Assembly: GCF_000004195.4 (NCBI RefSeq)
Contig: NC_030681.2
Span: forward strand, 28,286,982-28,350,981
DNA: 64,000 nucleotides
From: Xenopus tropicalis
Lineage: Eukaryota; Chordata; Amphibia; Anura; Pipidae
Direction: 5' to 3'
Shown here one piece after another: positions 56,990-64,000 of this stretch. Made by a program: the position numbers and the translations under genes. The first letter of the stretch is position 1; the number at the start of each line of letters is the position of its first letter. The notes below the pieces were generated by a model. It worked only from the letters and a program-made list of their open reading frames with translations. It ran no database searches and was not told where the DNA came from.

Positions 56990-58255
56990 TAAGTACTTGG
57001 TAATGTGATGTTTCCATGTTTGGTGTTAGAAGAACCAGGAATACGTAAATGGGTCAGAACTTGGTTTAATAAGAAACTTGAACAGATGACAATGATGAAA
57101 CAGAAGACAAATGAATATCAAATCCGAGTGGTAGAATAGAGGATACAACCAGAAGATAAGTCCATATAACAAGCCAGGGGTTGGGAGCAGGCCATATGAA
57201 CAGGCAAGAGGTCTTTACGGAGGGCAGGCAGTACCAGTATATGGAACAGGCCAGAAGTCAAACCAGGAGATCTAATATAAAGAATGGGAAGAAGGAACAA
57301 GGGACTAAATGGACTGAAGAACAAGCAGGAACAGGGCAAATCAGGATCTCTGTCACACGGGCCACTGGTTTATATAGGGCTTTGATGACAAGATTATTGA
57401 CACTTGGCCATAACAAGATTAGAGGAGGAGACAAGCTTAGCAATAGGTACAGAATATAGAATTTTTTTTACTGTATTTACTCCATAAAAATTAGGGAGTA
57501 AATACACTGAACAGAGGCGGAGACTGAGAAAACAACAGAGGAGGAGTGTGGTTTAGTGGACTATTAACTGCGGTTTGTTCTAAAAAGCCTTTTGGGTCTC
57601 AACAGGAAAATGCACAGTCCAAACAACCTGCAGTCATAAAACCCAACAACTCCTGAGATATCACTCAAGTGATCCTGAGTGGCCCCATAAACAGACCAAT
57701 AACCTGCAGACTGGGCTTGGATAGACAACTTTTACCTGCCCATGTATGACAAGCTTAGCAATAGGTACAGCATATGGATTTTTTTTACTGGAAAAAGTGA
57801 TGATGGAGATCTTAACTGCCTTGTGAGGGGCACATAGAATGGAAAGATTGTCAGGCAAAACTTCCTAACCTGTTTCATCTAGCCATACACAGGATGAGTC
57901 GCTGGTTTGGCAATGAAGACATTTTTGCCCTGTTTTGCAACCCAAGTCATAGGCTGAATTGGAGTAAGCCAATCATTCAGCTCCAAGGCCGGTCTAGTGG
58001 TATCCTGCATTCCTGATACAGAAGTATTTTTCAACCTTCCAGATCTACATATACATAAACCCCATATCAGATAGGGGTTGGCCATTGTTTTGCACCAGAA
58101 CAACAGACTGCCAAAATGACTTTCTACCACCCCATCTGAATTGGTGTTGGGACCCATAGCAATGCACTTTTGCTTAAGACACAATCAGAATGCACAAGCC
58201 TCCACCTTGTGTTAAATACCTAACATAAAAATTAGGGAGTAAATAGACTGAACCC
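56990..58255. repeat. Region with a split direct duplication
   Basis: 57430-57511 (gacaagcttagcaataggta to taaatacactgaac, contiguous) reappears in two parts: 57748-57790 (gacaagcttagcaataggta to ttttttactg) and 58224-58252 (cataaaaattagggagtaaa to gactgaac). The parts of the second copy are about 435 bp apart. 57020-57430 (gaacaggcaagaggtc, gaacaggccagaagtc) resembles internal frog repeats I cannot name. Confidence 0.7.
57882..57935. mobile_element. GGCCATACAC-family fragment
   Basis: catctagccatacacaggat and tcgctggtttggcaatgaag echo the left end of the Harbinger-type family. Confidence 0.3.
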
Positions 58256-58805
58256 CCAAAATAAACATGGGAACAACAAATACACATTCTCATCATTGAA
58301 TCGATGATCAAACCTTTTATGAAAAAGCTAATATTTTATAAAAAGTAACAGAAGGGCCTTGCAAAATATTAATACTGCAAGAGTCTGTATGATTAAAATG
58401 CATAAAAAAACAAGTAACAGATGGTGGAACAATGTTGGAAATGAAATTTCTATTGAGCTCCTTGGGTAAAATCTTTGAATTTTTTTAGCCAGCAAGCAGA
58501 GCATATCTGTTGTGCTCTCTATTTCTTGTTCTCCTGTGGTAATATCAGAGTTTCGAGGTAATTCTGAAAGCACCCTATGCACACGGCCTACACAGCAGTG
58601 CAAATGGAAATTAGTTCCAATAATATCAACTTAATAGGGTTGGAAAGTCAACAGTGCTTATATAGAAAGTGGCTGCTCTAGTTAAATGCAAGCAGAAATG
58701 AAAGCACTAATAAAGCATTTTTATTGACTGAGAGAACAAGTGATATAGATTAAGGGCTGCTGACTGGAGGAGAGCAAGGAGGTGCATTGGTAGCATTCCA
58801 CATGC
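58256..58805. other. Unassigned stretch
   Basis: No recognised repeat or gene. Confidence 0.35.
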
Positions 58806-59099
58806 CAGGGATCCCCAACCTTTTTAAACTTGTGAGCCACACTCAAATGTAAAAAGTGTTGGTGAGCCACACAAACATAAAAAAGTTCTTTGAGGGCTGT
58901 GATTGGCTATTCGGTAGCCCCATGCGAACGGCTACCCTGCAGGAAGCTCTGCTTGGAGTAGAACAGTGTCGCTGTGCTTCCAAAACTTGTCTCCAAGCCA
59001 GAAATGTAAAAATGGCACCTACTTTGAGGCAACTGGGAGCAACACCAAAGGGGGTGGTGAGGGACATGTTGCTCTCAAGCCACTGGTTGGGGATCACTG
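58806..59099. mobile_element. 294-bp hAT MITE
   Basis: Inverted ends CAGGGATCCCCAACC and ggttggggatcactg. Flanks ccacatgc (58798-58805) and tcacatgt (59100-59107) agree at 6 of 8, as expected for an aged hAT duplication. Inner inverted pieces include gtgagccacac near the left and ttgctctcaagccactgg at the right. Two opposed frames of about 100 codons over it are artefacts. Window position 1-140 is the same family. Confidence 0.85.
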
Positions 59100-60059
59100 T
59101 CACATGTCATATGTGTAGCCTCTGCATAACTGTTCTGATTCAATCAGAATGCAATTAAGAAACCGTTCCAGTTGAATTGAATGGGGTAGCCCAAGGCTCA
59201 AGATCCATCTGCCTAATATTTTTTAATTCAAGACAGGAGGATGCAATTCTAGATTTTTTTATCTAATCATCTTACTAAAAAGGTGTTGCACTTTGATCAT
59301 CTTTATTTATGGACATATTAAATGAAGTCCATGGGTGTCCCATGTTATGTGTCTAATGATTGTGTTGCTCATTTGGTTAATCTAGCTGCCTTGGGGTTTT
59401 TGCTTATTGGCTTTTAAGGAGGGGCCTCTCAGTGGTCTGAGAACTGTATCATTGCATTGATTATAGTCCTTGCCAGTGGGCCACTGTAGGTCTACAGTAT
59501 AATACAATTGTTAAGCTGCGGCCCTATAAAATAAAAAAATCAACCCAATTTGGCCAGCAAATAGGTTGCCAAAACTATTGGTGTGGCCAGTTCACCATGT
59601 GGATTTTGAAACCCACACACTGGTCTTGTTTATCTGTAGGCCTTAAGTTAGCCTTACACAGGCAGATATTTTATTACCAATATAACACATTAGGAGGCTT
59701 ATGGGAGTTGATATTGATATAGAAGCTAATCGTTAATGCTTAGAAACGAGTTCTTCCCAAAGAATCCATGGGCACGTAGTCAAGACTACAAACCAAGCTA
59801 GTTATAACACATAATAATAGGGAAATACAGCAAAAGAAGAATAAAATTTGCTTTCAGAGTTTAATATTTCCATTAGAAGTTCCTCGGGGGGAAAAGATAA
59901 AAAATGAAGGTTTAGTATGATAACCAGATTATTTGAATATAATGTTGGGGATTAAACTGGGCCTTTACATCCTAGGTGAGATGGCCATATCACTACCCAG
60001 TCATGACTTGTATAGAGCAGCCTGTGACGCCAGTGAAGCCACTAATAACCCCTTTATAC
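59100..60059. other. Unassigned; weak GGCCATACAC remnants
   Basis: 59545-59680 (ttggccagcaaataggttgc, taagttagccttacacagg) may be remnants of the Harbinger-type family. The rest is unrecognised. Confidence 0.3.
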
Positions 60060-60270
60060 GAGTTTTCGCGGGGGCTTTTCCATCTTTCTGTCTGCAGTAA
60101 AAAACGCCTGATTGGTTTGACTGATTAGTAACTGTCAGCACTTTGCTCTTCACCCACAAGGTAAAACAGTGCAAAGTGATTGTTTAATTAATGAACTTTG
60201 ATTGGCAATTCTATCCAATTTTCTCTTGGAGATATCTTGAAAGAAATCAATTGAGGAGTAATTTAGCATT
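60060..60270. promoter_or_regulatory. Candidate conserved non-coding block
   Basis: Repeat-free with aacgcctgattggtttgac, tgattagtaactgtcagcac, gtttaattaatgaactttga, ttggcaattctatccaatt and tttctcttggagatatcttg. It combines CCAAT-type (attgg), SOX/TCF-like (ctttgat) and homeodomain cores. CNE-like; untested. Confidence 0.35.
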
Positions 60271-60743
60271 GTGTACAGCAGCTTGCTGCACAAGCAATAC
60301 GTGGAAAGACTTAAAAGCCATGGACATAAATTCCCAAACCTTTGTATAGAAACTTTTATTCATATGAAAGTGAGTTTATCCTGCAAAATAAATCACATTT
60401 TTCTCAGAACTCGGAAGACTTTCACCATACAAATATATAAACGGAAATTTTGTTTCTGGTCTGATGTGGCCTCTCAAATCCAATCATTCACTTAATACAC
60501 TGACCAATATTAAATCATCAAAATACTGAATGATCTTTTACAACATTCTGGCATTACAAAAGGAGGAACTTTTCATTTTCTGCCTCTATAGCTGGTAGAT
60601 AGAATGGATCCTAAACTGGGATATGAAATGAGAAGCTTCAATCATCAGGTACAAGCGAGAGCTCATTTACCATTTACTCTTCTCTATAATTGTGCTTAGC
60701 ACCAAAATGCTAGCTGAACAAGGTGCACAGTGTAGGGCACAAA
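60271..60743. other. Unassigned stretch
   Basis: A 74-codon frame at 60271-60495 has no recognised domain; nothing else seen. Confidence 0.35.
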
Positions 60744-61033
60744 CAGTGTCAGAGTGGGGTACCAGAGTCAAAGGCCCACCACCCAACTACGCTACACTGA
60801 TATTTCCCACCCTGCCCATCCCCTTTAATCCCCACTGCTCTGTATCATACATCTATTTACTACCCCATCAGGCCGCACCTCCAGGAAAAAAGATGGAAGT
60901 GCGTTCCACTGTGGAATGCATGGCCATCTTTAATTTTATTTAAAGCTTTCTGAAGTAGTTGTAGGCAGGTGGTAGGGCCCAAAAGGATTTGGGCTCACCG
61001 GGATTTCTTTCCAGTGGGCCAGTCTGATCCAGG
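60744..61033. mobile_element. hAT-like element (gtcggactgg family), decayed
   Basis: Left CAGTGTCAGAGTGGGGTACC, with gtcaaaggcccaccaccc; right ggctcaccgggatttctttc, with cagtgggccagtctgatcc. Same family as 5878 and 46044, more diverged. Confidence 0.6.
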
Positions 61034-62512
61034 GCACAGACACGGGAGCAAACTACAGCACTTTGTGTCTGACCTCCCTTTTATATTGATTTTATTTATT
61101 TATTTTTTACAACTTGCAGTACAAGTATAAAGAATAATAAAAGTAAGTCCGACATAAAGAAACAAATGAACAATTAGCTAATGCAGTATACAACAAATAT
61201 CATTATCAAGCTGATTGCAGAGTTCACTGGCTCAGCTATATGTATAAAGGAGCCTGATGCCCCAAGTCTATTATTTTATGAAGATTCCCATCTGAACAGC
61301 CAGATCATCGGCTTCATGTACCTATAGAGCACGTAGATATGTTTGTATTCGATTAGATGCATTTTACATGGATCGAGTCTAACTCAGTCAACCTATATAA
61401 TGGAGCATGAAGATTCTGAGGCAGAGATTATTTATTTATATTTGAAATTTTTCTCAGCAATATCAATTCATAAAAACCATGGTTTCACGCCAGATAATAC
61501 ACAGTGCTGAAATTTCAGGTGACAGGAGGATTCAGGGAGGAGTCATGAAGAAGAATGGAGTTAAGGAATGGCCTCCTTCATGGCAAGGTGCAATCAAGCA
61601 GAGCTTTTCAGTATCTAGGCAAGGCTTGGCAGTATGGATGGCTATAATCACATCTGCTAATATTTCCATTAGCTAAAGAAAAAGAGGGTCTGTAATGCTA
61701 CGCTCAGCCTTTGTCAGATGCTTATATATAATTTATACCCTTGGGATATATTCTATTTAAAGAATGTGAGGCAAATGTCGTTTATTCTTCCAGTTAAGTA
61801 TGTAGAGGAGAGTCATTTTCCCCATATCTGTATATATAGGTAGTTCAAGGCCTCCTGTGCCATGATTTATGAGGGAAGGCAGCGGATCACACCCTCCCTA
61901 CAGGCATCTTGTACATCATTAAAGATGCCACCCTATGTTATAGAAGACTGCTTTTACTGCCTATTGGGTGGGAAATATGCAACCTAAGCCATTTTATATA
62001 TCATTAGGTGCACTGAACCTTAAAATATTTGCCTCTAAATGTTACAACATGTTATTTGTTGGAATATGTGTTCCTGTCACATCATTTTTAATCCAGTCAT
62101 ATAAAGCAATAGTTCAACAGGGCTCCTGCCCTCTGCCTAGAAATCCAATAGAAAGGAGGCAGGCTGGGAACCTTATGGCACTCCCTCTTGCAGTATCTGA
62201 GCAAGACACTGTTGGTATGTGTGCTTGTGAGCCCCTACAATCATTGGGTTTACATGTAATAAGACCAATTTAGCAGTTTGGAATAGGGAGTTTAACCTAA
62301 ATCTATGGTTACAAATTTTAATCTTTACCATGTTTATTATGTATTACGCCAGCTAAAACTTTTAACTCCCAGGCACGCATGGAGGGAGCAGTAGTCCAGT
62401 TGCAGTTGGGCTACAGGTTGGACATCTCTAAAGTTCAGGATCACATATTATTAATATATTAATATTATTAGGCATCTCTGATTGCAGATGTTTTCTACAG
62501 GTGATACCCAGC

Positions 62513-62514
<2 letters not shown>
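61034..62514. other. Unassigned stretch
   Basis: AT-rich; no recognised repeat or supported gene. Confidence 0.35.

Positions 62515-62559
<45 letters not shown>
62515..62559. repeat. TA dinucleotide run
   Basis: About 22 TA units. Confidence 0.95.
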
Positions 62560-62561
<2 letters not shown>

Positions 62562-62587
62562 TTTCTCCAGGAGCCACACATGTAGAC

Positions 62588-63050
62588 TAAGGGCCAGATT
62601 CATTAAAGTACGAATCCGAATGACGAAAACTGATAGTTTCTGATAACGGAAAAATTCACGAAAATTCTGTTCGTTTGAATATGAAGATTTCATACTTACA
62701 ATCCCAAATTTTCGTATTGAAACGATCGTTTGCGATAGTCACAAAATTTTCGTATCCGAAAGATCATAAATAGCGCAAAAACCTTTCTGACTTTGAACCT
62801 TCAGTGCATGATTTTGGAAGGCTCCCATAGGACTCTGCAGCTCCAATCTGGCCCAAGGAAAGTCACGATGCCGAAGCTTTAATGAATCCGAAACTTTAGT
62901 ACTCGTTGCGACAAATACATTTTTGTCTCGCAAATTGTCACAAAGTACGAAAAAGTTGCGAAAATTAACGAAAATATCGCAGAAAATACGCAAAAGTTTT
63001 AAACTTTAGAAAAAATACAAATACGAAATACATGAATTGATCTATCCCTA
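62588..63050. mobile_element. CpG-rich Harbinger-like MITE
   Basis: Left TAA-GGGCCAGATTCATTAAAG; right atgaattgatctatcccta as its decayed partner. Inside, many 'cga' words (acgaaaactgatag, cgtattgaaacgatcg, gttgcgaaaattaacgaaaa) give near-palindromic pairing of the two halves. Related in style, not in end sequence, to 41631. Confidence 0.6.
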
Positions 63051-64000
63051 GCAATTCAAGTGTGTACTCTTTTTAAAGAGCCTTGGATTATTCACTAGCA
63101 ATGGGTGGGTCAGAAAAAAACCCAGAGCAGACCCTAGACAACAGAATGTTGCAGTTATAGGACCTGCCTGCCCCGAACCCCAACTCTAACCCCCAGCTCT
63201 TGCCAAGGAGGAGTCAATATTTTTAACATGCCATGGATTAACACTTTCATTCTGAGCAAACTTAAACATCTAAGTAGTCAAATAAATATCCCACCATGCC
63301 CAGCCAACATGTATACACCTGATAAAGGGATCCTTCCCAAAATCTTGTGTGGATTTCCTGGAACTCGGCTAAAGAAATGTGTTTGGCCCACCAAGGGGAA
63401 TCTGTGTACCTCTGCCCTTTTTTGTGCTGTAGGACGTTGGTTTGGAGAAGGCTTGTTTATATTGCACTCATTCCCCAACCCCACAAAACTGCCAGCAATC
63501 ACACAGTCAGCGAGCCCCGCCAGCAAGGAAGAAGGTATGGTGCTCTTACTGGCCAAGTATGGTCAGAACCTGAACTAAACTCCATTATTATCCACAAAAT
63601 TCATCTCGGTTTGGTGCCAACTCAGTGATCACTATTGTACTCTACAGCCAGCTTGTAAAATACATTTCTCTAAGCAAGTAAACTAATATATTTATGTTTT
63701 CCTCCTTGCTTGATGGATAAGTTTTGCTGTGCCAACCAATGTAGAGTCTTCAGCACTTACCTGGCAGTGCGATTCTGGGTGTCTCTTTAATCCATGCTGT
63801 GGAGTGGATAGATCAAACAGAGCGGGCAAGGAAGGAGTTAATTGCAACACCTTGCAATCATGGATTTGGCAATTTTTGGTTTATACATCTCAGATTTATG
63901 TGCCTTTGACAATAGAAGTTCATTATCTAACAATGCATAATTTGAAACTGGCGTCATCCATTCCAAGTCTCAGCGGATTTTTTTTTTTTTAACTAGATGA
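63051..64000. other. Unassigned end of window
   Basis: Overlapping frames at 63228-63628 lack domains and splice context. Poly-T near 63979-63990. No gene supported. Confidence 0.35.

Overview
The window looks like a non-coding, repeat-rich stretch of a vertebrate genome, most likely a pipid frog (Xenopus; I cannot separate X. tropicalis from X. laevis by eye). The call rests on the repeats: many copies of a TA-flanked palindromic MITE starting CAGGTATGGGA, TTAA-flanked T2/Kolobok-type elements, hAT elements with CAGTG/CACTG ends and 8-bp target duplications, 3-bp-TAA-flanked Harbinger-type MITEs starting near GGTGGCCATACAC, a tRNA-derived SINE with the tail typical of frogs, and a decayed CR1-like LINE. 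There is no bacterial gene layout, and no ORF looks like a conserved protein.

Layout. 1-5.3 kb: a degenerate minisatellite and five TA-flanked MITE copies, one of them truncated. 5.9-7.0 kb: an 877-bp hAT-like element and a TCTA microsatellite. 9-15 kb: further MITEs and a TG/TA microsatellite. 16-20.5 kb: a CR1-like fragment, a nested Harbinger-type pair and a clean candidate conserved non-coding element (CNE). 20.6-24.2 kb: degenerate tandem repeats, a 1.5-kb hAT-like element carrying an 0.85-kb minisatellite, and a SINE. 25.5-26.4 kb: a GC-rich pile of hAT-like insertions. 29.5-32.4 kb: back-to-back Harbinger-type MITEs, a SINE head and a hAT element. 34-39 kb: T2, Harbinger-type and palindromic elements plus one candidate exon at 36977-37086. 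41.6-48.7 kb: a CpG-rich Harbinger-type element, a MITE within a MITE with internal tandem amplification, T2 elements (one holding a hAT insertion), CR1 remains, a short perfect-looking hairpin and minisatellites. 49.5-54.6 kb: CNE-like blocks, a degenerate minisatellite broken by a MITE, and a second nested Harbinger pair. 55-64 kb: a minus-strand SINE, a split duplication, two hAT elements, a CNE-like block, a TA run and a second CpG-rich Harbinger-like element.

Interpretation. This is probably an intron or intergenic 'gene desert' with scattered regulatory-looking blocks near 12.8, 18.7, 23.8, 28.8, 47.2, 49.7, 54.4 and 60.1 kb. Nothing here acts as an operon or pathway. The informative content is transposon archaeology: nested insertions with clear target-site duplications, including two different MITEs inserted at the same TAA of one host MITE family. 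All family names come from recalled sequence features, with no database search.
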